Shown here piece by piece: positions 26,167 through 34,987 of a DNA stretch of 45,624 nucleotides (positions are counted from its first letter, which is position 1; each line of letters begins with the position of its first letter). Under the pieces are notes generated by a model. It was given only the letters and a program-made list of their open reading frames with translations. It searched no databases and was not told the DNA's origin. The position numbers were made by a program, and so were the translations under genes. The stretch comes from Candidatus Rifleibacteriota bacterium (GTDB lineage: Bacteria > Muiribacteriota > Ozemobacteria > Ozemobacterales > Ozemobacteraceae): contig JADFXM010000058.1 of assembly GCA_015233565.1 (NCBI GenBank), positions 1 through 45,624 on the forward strand, given 5' to 3'.

Positions 26167-26468
26167 CCTTCAACCAATCGATGTCCGTTGATGTTCGCAC
26201 TGGAACACCCACAATTGCTCTTGTAGCCTCACCCTGGGAAGGAAAAAAAGCGAGTATAAACTCAACAAGTCTTGAACAACAAATCGGGAAAAAATTTCCT
26301 CGAGAAACTTTATTTGCAGAAGACGGTTTCTTCTCCCACCTAGAATTTTCATGCAAAAGGTCATCTCTGAAACTCTATTGTTCCATTTAAACTTCTCTGA
26401 AGTCGCTCAAAACTTGATTTAATAGTGATTTGCTTCCTCTCAAATGATTTTTTTTGAATCGTATTGTA
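26167..26468. other. Intergenic, no convincing gene
   Basis: A 75-codon frame starting with TTG at 26163 overlaps the previous stop and lacks a ribosome-binding site and protein-like composition. The right half is AT-rich and leads into the first MITE copy. Confidence 0.3.
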
Positions 26469-26685
26469 ATACCAATTCCAAAAAATACGTGCACTTCCCC
26501 AAGGACTTTGATTTGACCAAAATGTAAAGGGATCGCTTTATTCTCCAAGAAAAAACGAAATTTTCGGGAAAATAAGGATCCCTTACTGGATGGTTGAAAC
26601 ATTCAGTTCTGTCAGATAAAATCTAATTTTACGCATATCTGAAGCGAGAAACATGGCGTATGAACGAACTAATTGTAATTGGTAT
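26469..26685 (+). mobile_element. MITE-like element A, copy 1 (217 bp)
   Basis: Terminal inverted repeats ATACCAATTCC / revcomp of AATTGGTAT bound a 217-bp sequence that recurs at 30542-30757 (same orientation, nearly identical) and at 28989-29205 (inverted, more diverged). It encodes no transposase. Shared internal blocks include AAGGATCCCTTACTGGATGG and TGAACGAACTAATTG. It is probably a non-autonomous element mobilised in trans. Confidence 0.85.
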
Positions 26686-26951
26686 AATTAGTATCATGGG
26701 CTGTTTTAAAGAAGTTAAGTGGGACTGTAAAGGTAATATATTGATAGTAAGCCCTTTCCCAATGCATATATTGAAGGGCTTAAACTACTTGAGGCAAGTT
26801 AAAAAATCCAAAATCCCGGCTAAATTGTTCCTAAAAAATTCTTCTTGACTCTATACTAGCTATACACTGTTAAACTCTTTCGAACACTTCAACTTCTACT
26901 TTTGTAGCCTGCATGAAGTGAATTGGAAAAAATTTTAAATTGGAGAAAACA

Positions 26952-27593
26952 ATGAACATTCAAGAGTTGACTGAATTGCTTAAAAATCGGGCCTCCCACA
27001 GAAAATACTTGCAGACACCTGTTACAGAAGAACAAATCCGCGCACTGGTAGATTGCGCAAGACTTGCTCCAAGTGGACATAATCATCAACCTTGGCGTTT
27101 CCTCGCTCTTTCAAACAAGACTTTACTTAATGACATGGCGGCAATCGTGGTAAAAAGCCTGAAATCTTTGTTTCCATCTCTCCCTGAAACGGAAATTCAG
27201 ATGCTTGAAAAATACAAATTCTTTATGGAACATTTTAAAGATGCTCCCCTGGTGATTGTTGTCCTTGGAAAAAAGGATTCTTATACCACCACTGAACTTC
27301 TGTGCAAATACAATTTGACACTTCCTAAGCCAGAACTTTATGATATGGAATTGCTGGGGATTGGAGCGGCCATACAGAATCTCCTTCTTGCTGCCCAAGC
27401 ACAGGGGCTTGGTACATGTTGGTTGTCAGAGCCTGTGGTTTACGCACAGAAAGAATTAGAAGTACTATTAAATGTTGCCGCGCCATATCATATCGTCAGC
27501 CTTATATCTGTCGGCGTTCCGGCAAAAGAAAAAAAAGGCGCTCCAAGACTGAGTGTGGATGAACTTCTGGAAATCAGAACAACGAGTAAATAA
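26952..27593 (+). CDS. Nitroreductase-family flavoprotein
   Basis: FMN-dependent reductase of nitro compounds, quinones or related substrates. N-terminal LTELLKNRASHRKYLQTPV is the phosphate-contacting FMN motif, then ARLAPSGHNHQPWRFLAL, and later GIGAAIQNLLLAAQAQGLGTCWLSEP. 213 residues is the normal size. ATG at 26952 follows TTGGAG with 6 nt spacing; an upstream TTG (26940) is less likely. Its stop is 3 bp before the radical SAM gene, so they form an operon. MITE copies lie on both sides of the pair (26469-26685, 28989-29205). Confidence 0.9.
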   Translation: MNIQELTELLKNRASHRKYLQTPVTEEQIRALVDCARLAPSGHNHQPWRFLALSNKTLLNDMAAIVVKSLKSLFPSLPETEIQMLEKYKFFMEHFKDAPLVIVVLGKKDSYTTTELLCKYNLTLPKPELYDMELLGIGAAIQNLLLAAQAQGLGTCWLSEPVVYAQKELEVLLNVAAPYHIVSLISVGVPAKEKKGAPRLSVDELLEIRTTSK

Positions 27594-27596
27594 GCC

Positions 27597-28613
27597 ATGA
27601 TTGAAGATGATCCTTTAACTGAAGTTGAACGCGGACCACTTCGACCACCGAGCGAAGCCAGGAGCTTGCTTATTAGAGTGGTCCGCAATTGTCCGTGGAA
27701 TCGTTGTGCGTTTTGCCCTGCGTACAAAGGGGAAAAGTTCCTGGTACGCCCTATCAATGAAGTCTTGAATGACATAAGGCATTTGGCACTTAATCCAGAC
27801 ACACATTTAGCAAAGACAGCTTTTCTGCAGGATGCTGATGCATTAATAGCACCCACTGATACACTTTTAAGGATTCTTCAAACAATAAAACAAACATTAC
27901 CTGGAATCGAAAGAATAACAACTTATACACGGAGTAATACCCTATCCCATCTTCCCACAGAAGCCCTTAAAAGCCTTAGGGAAGCAGGTTTATCAAGAAT
28001 TCATGTAGGGATAGAATCACACTGCGATGAAGTGCTGAAAATGATCCAAAAAGGAACAACACCCCAAAAACAAATCGAAGGATGCCTCCATGCCAAAGAG
28101 GCGGGCCTGGAACTTTGCTGCTATGTTATGCCGGGTGTAGGTGGGAAACGCTTTTCCGAGCAGAATGCAATTGAGACTGGCCGGTTCGTAGCAAAAATCG
28201 AACCCAACCATGTTCGGTTGAGAACTTGCTTTGTTTTGGAAGACACCCCCTTGGCAAATGATTTCAACAAAGGCCTTTTCGAACCGCTTAGCGAGGAAGA
28301 AACCGTCAGGGAAATACGGCTTTTCCTAACACAACTTGCACATGCAAAAACAGAACTTATTTGTGACCATCGAATCAACCTCCTGCTTGAACTTCGGGGA
28401 TCACTTCCCGAACAATACGATCAGCTCATCGGAATAATCGACCGCTTCTTGGCATTATCAGCAGAAAGCAAAAAACAATTTATTGCAGGTAGGCGCATGG
28501 GATTAATAAGAAGAATTGATGAGCTTTTTGACCCCGATAAGAAATCCCAATTGGAAGAAGCCGCCCTGAATTACAAGGCCATTGTTCCAATTCCAAAAGG
28601 AGTTTTATATTAA
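27597..28613 (+). CDS. Radical SAM protein with CX4CX2C cluster motif
   Basis: Binds a [4Fe-4S] cluster that cleaves SAM. The cluster Cys are in NCPWNRCAFCP (Cys32, Cys37, Cys40), i.e. CX4CX2C rather than the classic CX3CX2C. This CPWNRC form is characteristic of one radical SAM subgroup. Further family elements: FLQDADALI, ITTYTRSNTL, LREAGLSRIHVGIESHCDEVL, GLELCCYVMPGVGG. The C-terminal ~90 residues are helical. It is the second gene of an operon with the nitroreductase, which suggests that both act on one cofactor or metabolite; the substrate is unknown. 338 residues is typical. Confidence 0.85.
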   Translation: MIEDDPLTEVERGPLRPPSEARSLLIRVVRNCPWNRCAFCPAYKGEKFLVRPINEVLNDIRHLALNPDTHLAKTAFLQDADALIAPTDTLLRILQTIKQTLPGIERITTYTRSNTLSHLPTEALKSLREAGLSRIHVGIESHCDEVLKMIQKGTTPQKQIEGCLHAKEAGLELCCYVMPGVGGKRFSEQNAIETGRFVAKIEPNHVRLRTCFVLEDTPLANDFNKGLFEPLSEEETVREIRLFLTQLAHAKTELICDHRINLLLELRGSLPEQYDQLIGIIDRFLALSAESKKQFIAGRRMGLIRRIDELFDPDKKSQLEEAALNYKAIVPIPKGVLY

Positions 28614-28800
28614 GATCGACCGGGCATCTTTCCTCACCCACGGACTTACAACCCCAACTCAAGCTGAACAGAATGTGATGCTCACGGCTGGTGTCAACGT
28701 ATGTCGATCCCAGCAGGCCATCCCTTCATGCTTGAGCACCTTTTTGGGTGAACAAGCGATCCAGCCGTGAGGTCAAGCTGCCCCACCAGCCCCGAACTAG
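28614..28800. other. GC-rich segment with long inverted repeat
   Basis: A ~185-bp stretch visibly more GC-rich than its surroundings, containing a perfect 11-bp inverted repeat CTCACGGCTGG (28681-28691) / CCAGCCGTGAG (28761-28771) around a ~70-nt loop. No gene was recognised. It may be a foreign fragment or a structured RNA. Confidence 0.45.
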
Positions 28801-28988
28801 CGTTCATCCTCGTGAAATACACTTGGTAGCCAAGATTTCTATTGCATGCTTGTGACTTCTTCCCTACAAACTGAACTTTATTTTATACCAGTCCCACGAA
28901 ATAATAACGTAACTTTTTCGACGGTTTATTGCCCCAGGAGCTTGATCGAATCTATCAATTTGCGTAATTACTTTTAATAATTGGAATA

Positions 28989-29205
28989 ATACCAATTTCA
29001 ATTAGTTCGTTCATCCGACCTATTTCGTGCTTCAGATCTGGGTAAATAGGAGTTGGGTCTGACAGAAATGAATGCTTCAACCATCCAGTAAGGGCTCCTT
29101 ATTTTCATGAAAGTTACATGTTTTCTTGGAAAGAATACCGATCCAACTTCATTTTGATCAAATCAATGTTCTTGGGGTGATGCACATATTTTTTGGGATT
29201 GGTAT
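28989..29205 (-). mobile_element. MITE-like element A, copy 2 (inverted, diverged)
   Basis: Inverse orientation relative to copies 1 and 3, with the same ends (ATACCAATT at 28989; AATCCC-type end finishing GGTAT at 29205). It shares internal blocks such as CATCCAGTAAGGGCTCCTTA in reverse complement but is visibly more diverged, so it is an older insertion. Its right end overlaps the promoter of the MerR gene. Confidence 0.8.
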
Positions 29206-29208
29206 AAT
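29198..29208 (+). promoter_or_regulatory. Extended -10 promoter formed at the end of MITE copy 2
   Basis: The element's terminal repeat reads outward as TTGG followed by TATAAT (29203-29208), a match to the extended -10 TGnTATAAT. The MerR-type gene starts 28 bp downstream. No strong -35 is seen, as is usual for extended -10 promoters. Confidence 0.55.
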
Positions 29209-29235
29209 ACATTATTGATGTTGGAGAAATTATCT

Positions 29236-30135
29236 ATGAGCGCATTTGGCAAAAAAGAGTATCTACAAATCGGAGAGTTAGCCAAAACGTACAACATCTC
29301 CGTTCAAGCACTTCGCTATTATCACAGAATCGGATTCTTAAAGCCTGTTTTCATCGATCCTGAAACCAATTACCGATATTATTCGAGAAATCAAGGGTTC
29401 CTTATAAAAAATAAGCAACTTCTTCAATCTGCAGGATTTTCTTTAACAGAAATTGGTGATTTTCTTGAAAAGAAGAGCATTCAGGAAATAACCGAATTGT
29501 ACAAGCAAAAAACTTCTGAGATAGATAAACAGATCCAGGAATTAAGCAATAGAAAGAAACAGATAGAGTTTTACCTTACCTTTTTTAACGGAATGCTCAC
29601 AATTCCATCTGAAATCCAATTAAATGTCCAAAAAGACATCGGAGTTATCAAGCTGAAACATAACTTTCCCCAAAAAAAAGTATTCATCAGGGAAAGCGTC
29701 GTGTTCGATTATAGTTCAATGATGCTTCTCTACAACCAATTACTTCAAACCGTTTTCGAACATCAATTAAGAGTTACAAATAAACTGATTACAATATTTC
29801 ACAGTGGTTATCTGAACATCTACCATGAAAAAATTGATATTGAGTTATGTATGTATCTCCCTTGCGATGAAGAGAATCGAACACCCAACTTGCCGGAAAT
29901 CGGCGAATGCCCCGAAGAATATTTGGGGAGCTGTATTCACAAAGGAAAATACCCCTCCTCGGTGAAAACATATGAAAAAATGCTCCGATGGATCGAAAAA
30001 AAGGGCTATAAAATAATCGGGTCAGTAAGACATGCACTTATTGTCCCAATTGCAGCGACACCTTCTCCACAAGAAACCATTTTCGAAGTTTGTATACCAG
30101 TTGAAAAAAGTTCTGGTAGTTTGTCCGCTAAATAA
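29236..30135 (+). CDS. MerR-family regulator with C-terminal effector-binding domain
   Basis: An N-terminal MerR winged HTH (residues 8-75): YLQIGELAKTYNISVQALRYYHRIGFLKPVFIDPETNYRYYS. A coiled-coil dimerisation helix follows (about 95-130), then a ~160-residue GyrI/BmrR-like ligand-binding region with CMYLPCDEE and GKYPSSVKTYEKMLRWIEKKGY. The layout matches multidrug-sensing MerR proteins (BmrR type), which bind hydrophobic cations and distort their promoter. ATG 29236 (TTGGAG upstream) is preferred over earlier TTG/ATG at 29215-29218. No transporter lies beside it, so the target is unknown. The promoter appears to derive from MITE copy 2. Confidence 0.85.
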   Translation: MSAFGKKEYLQIGELAKTYNISVQALRYYHRIGFLKPVFIDPETNYRYYSRNQGFLIKNKQLLQSAGFSLTEIGDFLEKKSIQEITELYKQKTSEIDKQIQELSNRKKQIEFYLTFFNGMLTIPSEIQLNVQKDIGVIKLKHNFPQKKVFIRESVVFDYSSMMLLYNQLLQTVFEHQLRVTNKLITIFHSGYLNIYHEKIDIELCMYLPCDEENRTPNLPEIGECPEEYLGSCIHKGKYPSSVKTYEKMLRWIEKKGYKIIGSVRHALIVPIAATPSPQETIFEVCIPVEKSSGSLSAK

Positions 30136-30138
30136 CGT

Positions 30139-30324
30139 TGCAATAGAGAGCTGTACCATTAAGTTCAGTGATACGAAAATAATAGACCCCGCAAATTGCT
30201 GAAACAATTTTGGAAAAGAAAGCATAAGAGGCAATCTTAATGAAAAAAGAAAGAATTTCCGATCTTCTCTCTGGAATCTCTGTTTTAAAGCAGGTTTTAA
30301 AGAATTCGGATCAACTACTGTCAT
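30139..30324 (-). repeat. Degenerate dispersed repeat B, copy 1
   Basis: On the minus strand this reads AAACCTGCTTTAAAACAGAG..., then a TTTCAGCAATTTGC block, and translates to SLKPALKQRF followed by KFF. The same pattern occurs at 41826-41960 (plus) and about 42760-42935 (minus). Copies are strongly diverged but keep similar reading frames in two of three. It may be the relic of a small coding element. Confidence 0.5.
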
Positions 30325-30541
30325 ACAGTGTCAAAAAAAGTCATAAAAACGGCTAGTCAAATATTCTCTAAAGCCCTTAAAATGGCGTAATACACCATTT
30401 AAGTAAATAGTAATAGCTAAATTTAAATGTCCAGGGAAATGGCTTCGGAAGAAAATATTCCGCAATTAATTGGGGAAGTGAACGGTTACAAAAATCCATC
30501 ATGAGGTAAACAGACTGTCGGAAAACCCCTAAAATTGGATA
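30325..30541. other. Intergenic between repeat B and MITE copy 3
   Basis: No gene seen. AT-rich; short frames on both strands lack ribosome-binding sites. Confidence 0.3.
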
Positions 30542-30757
30542 ATACCAATCCCAAAAAATACGTGCACTTCCCCAAGGATTTGATTTGACCAAAATGTAAA
30601 GGGATCGCTTTATTCTCCAAGAAAAAACGAAATTTTCGGGAAAATAAGGATCCCTTACTGGATGGTTGAAACATTCATTTCTGTCAGATAAAATCTAATT
30701 TTACGCATATCTGAAGCGAGAAACAAGGCGTATGAACGAACTAATTGGAATTGGAAT
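30542..30757 (+). mobile_element. MITE-like element A, copy 3 (216 bp)
   Basis: Near-identical to copy 1 over its length, including ATACGTGCACTTCCCCAAGG and TGAAACATTCA, and in the same orientation. The right terminal repeat has decayed to AATTGGAAT, so its outward -10 is lost. The high similarity to copy 1 suggests recent activity. Confidence 0.85.
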
Positions 30758-30861
30758 AATTTCATGTACCAACCCGTTTTTTCGCTCCGCTTTCGTGCAT
30801 CAAATAAATGTCGCTTTGTACCGAACCCAATGTACCGGACTTTTCCGACAATCTCAAAGTC

Positions 30862-31266
30862 CTAGAAAAGAACATCATCTTCGGGTTTTTCTTTCGGGCC
30901 TCCTGCAGGATCTTCTTCAGGTTTAACTTCTGGCTTAACTTCCTGCTTAATTTCAGTATCATCTTTTAAAATTTTTTCAATAATGATCAAGGTTTTAACT
31001 ACATTTTCTCCTTCTTCTTCCTGGACAAGTTTATAGAAATCGCACTTCAGGCAGTTGCCCATTTTCTGAGCAAACATTCCCTGTATCTGTCCTTTGCAAA
31101 GAGTTCCAGATACTGCCCAGCAGGCACGTCCTCCCATTTTGCCAAAATTTATTCCATCAGCTCTTACATTTTGTGCAGCTGGACAAACTCCTAATTCTTT
31201 GTTTTTTTTCCCACCAGGTTCACGTCCACAATTTTTAAATTCCCAGCAATTCAGTTTTTTCCCCAC
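30862..31266 (-). CDS. Stand-alone two-CW cysteine-rich protein
   Basis: This 134-residue protein is one two-CW domain: KLNCWEFKNCGREPGG (Cys7-Trp8, Cys13), GVCPAA (Cys28), GGRACWAVSGTLC (Cys49-Trp50, Cys57) and GNCLKCDFYKLV (Cys72, Cys75). The eight-Cys layout suggests metal or cluster binding. The domain usually sits at an end of signalling or sensor proteins; here it is alone, with an acidic Pro/Glu/Lys tail (about 100-134). I chose GTG 31266 because GGGAG lies 8 nt before it and the family normally starts just before KLNCWE; a longer frame from 31305 exists. A small cytoplasmic sensor or scaffold is plausible. Confidence 0.75.
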   Translation of the reverse strand: MGKKLNCWEFKNCGREPGGKKNKELGVCPAAQNVRADGINFGKMGGRACWAVSGTLCKGQIQGMFAQKMGNCLKCDFYKLVQEEEGENVVKTLIIIEKILKDDTEIKQEVKPEVKPEEDPAGGPKEKPEDDVLF

Positions 31267-31305
31267 AGTTTCTACTCCCAAGGCAGTAAAAATTTTGCAA
31301 TTCAC

Positions 31306-31546
31306 CCATTAATAGTAACACAAAAAAAGAAACAGTAATCCTGAAAATCTCATTTAGAATAATTTTGCTTGGAGAGAAAAATTTTCACCTGGCAATTAGA
31401 AGCAATTCAGAAGCTTATCAATTGAGTTAACGCTAACGCGGTCGTAAGCAGATTCCGCCTAATCTGGGCTTCGTTTTCTGCATTTGTGTTGGTGCAGGTT
31501 TATAAGTCAAGTATTTTTACTCTTTTTCGCTGCTCTGGATTTGCTT
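31306..31546. other. Intergenic, nothing recognised
   Basis: A 241-bp gap between the two-CW gene and the ankyrin gene, both on the minus strand. No clear terminator or promoter was identified. Confidence 0.3.
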
Positions 31547-33757
31547 TCATTGAGACGAGAAAATTTCTTCGAGCCCCTTTGTTTTTGCCAAAGCTTGAGG
31601 AGTCATACCCGTCGAATCCGGGGTGGCCACTTTAGCGCCTTTCGAAATCAAAAGTTTTGCAATTTCTCGATTTCCTTCTTCCACAGCGAGAAAAAGAGGA
31701 GTTTTCCCTGAGTTGGTTCGGGCATCAAGATCGGGGTTCTTCCCTAATAATAATTCGACCATCTCTGTTGATCCATGCTTTACTGCGAAATGAAGAGGTG
31801 TTTCTGCTTCCGAGTTTCGAGCGTCAATCTCAGCTTCCTTTTCAATCAGGAATTGGGCTGCTTCCTTGCTTCCACTTGCAATCGCCGCGTGCAAAGGGGT
31901 GTTCCCCTGGTCATCCCTGTAATTTACATCCACCCCAACTTCCAGTAATCTTCCGATCATATCCTTCCAATTTCGCTCTGAAGCTGCAATAATTCCGTTC
32001 AGAGCTATGGAATCTGTTGCCTTAAATGACGCACCTTCGCAAATAAGCAATCTGGAGACTTTCCAACTCCTGGAGAACTCTAAGGGGCTTTCCCCGTTAT
32101 TGTTGGTAATATTTACATCAGCTCCATGTGCCAGAAGGACTTCGACATTTTCATTGATGGCAAAGTTTCCAGCCAGGTGCAATGGAGTTTCACCTTCTGA
32201 GGTCTTCGCGTTTACATTTGCACCCTTCGAAATCAAGTATTCAAGTATTTCCTTGCGATTTCTCGTTTGGGAAACCCAATGAAGCGGAGTATGTCCCTCA
32301 TCTGTCCTGGGGTCGATCAGCGCGCCTTTAGCCATCAACATCTCGATAATTTCTTTACTCGATTCCGCCGCAGCCCTATGCAACGGATAAGCCCCATTTT
32401 GTCCGGGAACATTCACTTCGGCACCTTTTTCCAACAAAAATTCCACTACATCCTTTTTATCTCCCTTTATAGCCTTCAAAAGAGGAGTCGTCCCAAGCGA
32501 ATCCGAAGCATTTACATTCACTCCCTGGTCAATCATTTCTTTAACCAGATCTAAAAAGCCATTTTCACAAGCATCTCGAAATGGCTCTTCACCCAACTTT
32601 CCCGTAACTTTTGCTCCTTTGGAAATGAGGAACCTGGCCAACTTCACATTTCCTTTGCGAATAGCAATATCAACTGGAGTTCGCATGGATTTATCCATTT
32701 CATTGATGTCCAAATCCATTCGCAGAAATATTTCCACCAAGTCCTGGTTTTCCTTTTCAATGGCCTTGTGCAAAGGCGAATATTCATTCGGATTTACCGG
32801 AGAAACCTTCGCGCCTTTGGAAATAAGAAACTCCACTAATTCCTTGTCGCCAACTTCCACAGCCATATTGAGCGGAGATTCAAAATTTGTACCTGAGGCA
32901 TTTACATTTGCTCCATTTTCGATAAGAAGTTGAATCATTTCTGGCCGATTTCCTTGAATTGCCAATTGAAGTGGAGGAAAGGTAAACCCTTCGTGAAAAT
33001 TTACCTTAGCGCCTTTGCTTAATAATAACTTGGCTGATTCAAGCTGGTTGCCCTTTACCGCAAGTTGCAGGGGAGTATATTTCTCTGAATCTACCGGATC
33101 CATATCAACCAATTTATTCAGGATCTCTTCAATCTCTTTCAGATTTCCATCGAAAGCCGCTTTATGAAGAGGGAAAGATTTCATGTCCGGGGATGAATTT
33201 TCCGATTTTCCTGATTTCATTTCCCAAATAGATTTCGACATCCCTTTCACAAGCCATTTGAAGTCATCGGGCTTGGTTTTGGCATCATGAAAAAATTCAT
33301 CCAATCTTTTCTTCAGAATTTCTGAATCTGGTGTCTTAAGGGTTTTTACCTGATAATCGATATCTTTTATTGCAGATTCACGATCTTCAAGAAGAACACT
33401 AATGAAACAATGAAGTGTAAGGCAGTCAACCAATCCTGGCTGATTATCTAAAATCTGTCTCTTGCTTTCCTGTATTACTTTCAAAAATTCGATACGCTTG
33501 GAAAGGATGTTCCGGGCATCCTGGTATGAATCTTTATCGAGAAGTTCGATGACTTCACGGAAATCGCCCTCACCAGACAACAATCCTCCCATCATGGTTT
33601 CCATTTGGCTAGTGGAGAGGGGCTCCGGGTGCAGACTGTCACAACCAGTCGCATTCGAAGAAATTTCGGGATGCTCAGCCTCCCCCGAAAAACAAGGGAC
33701 AGAAATTCCGCTGCAAAAAATTAGGAAAAAGGAAAGTATTAAACGAGTTTCGCGCAT
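31547..33757 (-). CDS. Exported ankyrin-repeat protein
   Basis: A signal peptide (about residues 1-24, LILSFFLIFCSGISVPCFSG) and a ~165-residue helical region are followed by roughly fifteen ankyrin repeats (about 188-730), many with the TPLHxA...ELVEFLISKGAxVN consensus (GETPLHLAG, GNTPLHAAIASGSKEAAQFLIEKEAEIDARN). The repeats form a solenoid for protein binding; secretion places it in the periplasm or outside. The ATG directly abuts the TAA of the upstream gene (33758), so the two are translationally coupled and probably work together. No catalytic motif. Confidence 0.88.
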   Translation of the reverse strand: MRETRLILSFFLIFCSGISVPCFSGEAEHPEISSNATGCDSLHPEPLSTSQMETMMGGLLSGEGDFREVIELLDKDSYQDARNILSKRIEFLKVIQESKRQILDNQPGLVDCLTLHCFISVLLEDRESAIKDIDYQVKTLKTPDSEILKKRLDEFFHDAKTKPDDFKWLVKGMSKSIWEMKSGKSENSSPDMKSFPLHKAAFDGNLKEIEEILNKLVDMDPVDSEKYTPLQLAVKGNQLESAKLLLSKGAKVNFHEGFTFPPLQLAIQGNRPEMIQLLIENGANVNASGTNFESPLNMAVEVGDKELVEFLISKGAKVSPVNPNEYSPLHKAIEKENQDLVEIFLRMDLDINEMDKSMRTPVDIAIRKGNVKLARFLISKGAKVTGKLGEEPFRDACENGFLDLVKEMIDQGVNVNASDSLGTTPLLKAIKGDKKDVVEFLLEKGAEVNVPGQNGAYPLHRAAAESSKEIIEMLMAKGALIDPRTDEGHTPLHWVSQTRNRKEILEYLISKGANVNAKTSEGETPLHLAGNFAINENVEVLLAHGADVNITNNNGESPLEFSRSWKVSRLLICEGASFKATDSIALNGIIAASERNWKDMIGRLLEVGVDVNYRDDQGNTPLHAAIASGSKEAAQFLIEKEAEIDARNSEAETPLHFAVKHGSTEMVELLLGKNPDLDARTNSGKTPLFLAVEEGNREIAKLLISKGAKVATPDSTGMTPQALAKTKGLEEIFSSQ

Positions 33758-34663
33758 TTATTCCGGTCCTCCCAGATCCATGATAACGTTAATGTCTGGC
33801 TGTGTTGAAATATCCGCAGGCTGGTCACGCCACAAACCTATATGAATCTTTGCTGGAAGCTGCGCAATCTTAATTCTCATATTATTTTGTTCGAAGTTCA
33901 TATTGTTGCCGCCCCCCGGGTATCCGCAACTGGAGCCAAGCTGAAGAAACTGAGTAATCCGAACTGCCTTCCCAGGAGGATTCAAAAATTCCACGTTAGA
34001 GGAAGTTTTTGGAAAAATATACAAGTACTCGAACCCTAAATCACGAGCATTGTACGATATTAAATCCAACTGATCCCGATCCGGTAAATTGTACCGGACA
34101 AAATAACGGAAATAAGTTTTTACATCGTATTTTACTGTGAAAGCCAATTTTTCCGGCTCCCAGAATAAATTAAATGGTTTGGGATAGCTAAGATCTTTTC
34201 GGCCACTGATCGCGGAAAGCGGGTATGCATTGAATTCACACAACCCAACCAACAAAAGAGGGTTTGCGATAAACCGGCTCTCCTCGGAGGGGCCTTCAAT
34301 ACTCTGCTTCCCAGGACCATAAAAATAGAGGCCCTCGATCCCCCACCATGCGGCTTTATCCACTATACGTCCGAAAACATACTGAGAAGGTTGATAGGTA
34401 TTTTTTACAAACTTAGGATACTTCGCTACATACTTTTTACGAATATCAAAAACTTCATCTTTAGCTTTGAAGTCCAATTCAATCATAGGGTTAATTTCAA
34501 TTGATACACGCTCCTTGGGCAATTCCGGGACGAACTGAAATTCAATTTTCGGAGAAGGTGCTTCCGGAGGAACTGATGAATCTAAGAGATCACGGTTCTT
34601 GGACCAAAAAATGCTGATCAGAGACAACAAAATTCCCAAAAGGTAAAAAAGTCGTGCATTCAT
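33758..34663 (-). CDS. Membrane-anchored hypothetical protein coupled to the ankyrin protein
   Basis: An N-terminal hydrophobic segment (residues 5-20, LFYLLGILLSLISIFW) is a signal anchor. The rest (about 280 residues) is aromatic-rich and beta-looking (WWGIEGLYFYGPG, FRYFVRYNLPDRDQLDLI, LGFEYLYIFPKTSSNVEFL), with a single Cys pair region (LGSSCGYPGGGNNM). No family recognised. It is the first gene of a two-gene unit with the exported ankyrin protein, with no gap between stop and start. An envelope complex of the two is a reasonable inference. Confidence 0.6.
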   Translation of the reverse strand: MNARLFYLLGILLSLISIFWSKNRDLLDSSVPPEAPSPKIEFQFVPELPKERVSIEINPMIELDFKAKDEVFDIRKKYVAKYPKFVKNTYQPSQYVFGRIVDKAAWWGIEGLYFYGPGKQSIEGPSEESRFIANPLLLVGLCEFNAYPLSAISGRKDLSYPKPFNLFWEPEKLAFTVKYDVKTYFRYFVRYNLPDRDQLDLISYNARDLGFEYLYIFPKTSSNVEFLNPPGKAVRITQFLQLGSSCGYPGGGNNMNFEQNNMRIKIAQLPAKIHIGLWRDQPADISTQPDINVIMDLGGPE

Positions 34664-34987
34664 GCTAAGTTTCTCTTCATTAAAGCCTCCGAAATTCTTT
34701 TATTAAAGATTAAATACCACAGAACAGTTCAGGAATTCAATTCAGGAATTAAGGTTCTTTTGATCATATAGCACCTTATCAAGGCTGATCAAATGGGAAT
34801 TTTCGGCTTTAGATTTTATCAAGATTATGTACCATTCAAATTATTTTTTGCACGCCATTTTTTTTCCGTAAACTCAGAATTCCTGATGCCGAAAGGCAAA
34901 TTTTTCTATTTGTACATAACAACCATGACCTTTTTCATTTTTTCCCCTAAAATAAAACATCGCATAGATTCTTTTCATTAACGAAAT
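34664..34987. other. Intergenic upstream of the ankyrin operon
   Basis: AT-rich, no convincing gene. A 62-codon plus-strand frame (34793-34981) is Phe-rich and looks non-coding. The promoter of the minus-strand pair should lie near 34670-34760, but no clear -35/-10 was found. Confidence 0.3.

Noticed and set aside
26163..26390. 75-codon frame after the exported hypothetical
   Set aside because: TTG start overlapping the previous stop, no ribosome-binding site, opposite strand equally open.
27690..27720. CX4CX2C cluster motif as a broken radical SAM site
   Set aside because: The CPWNRC form is a recognised subgroup variant; the rest of the protein is intact.
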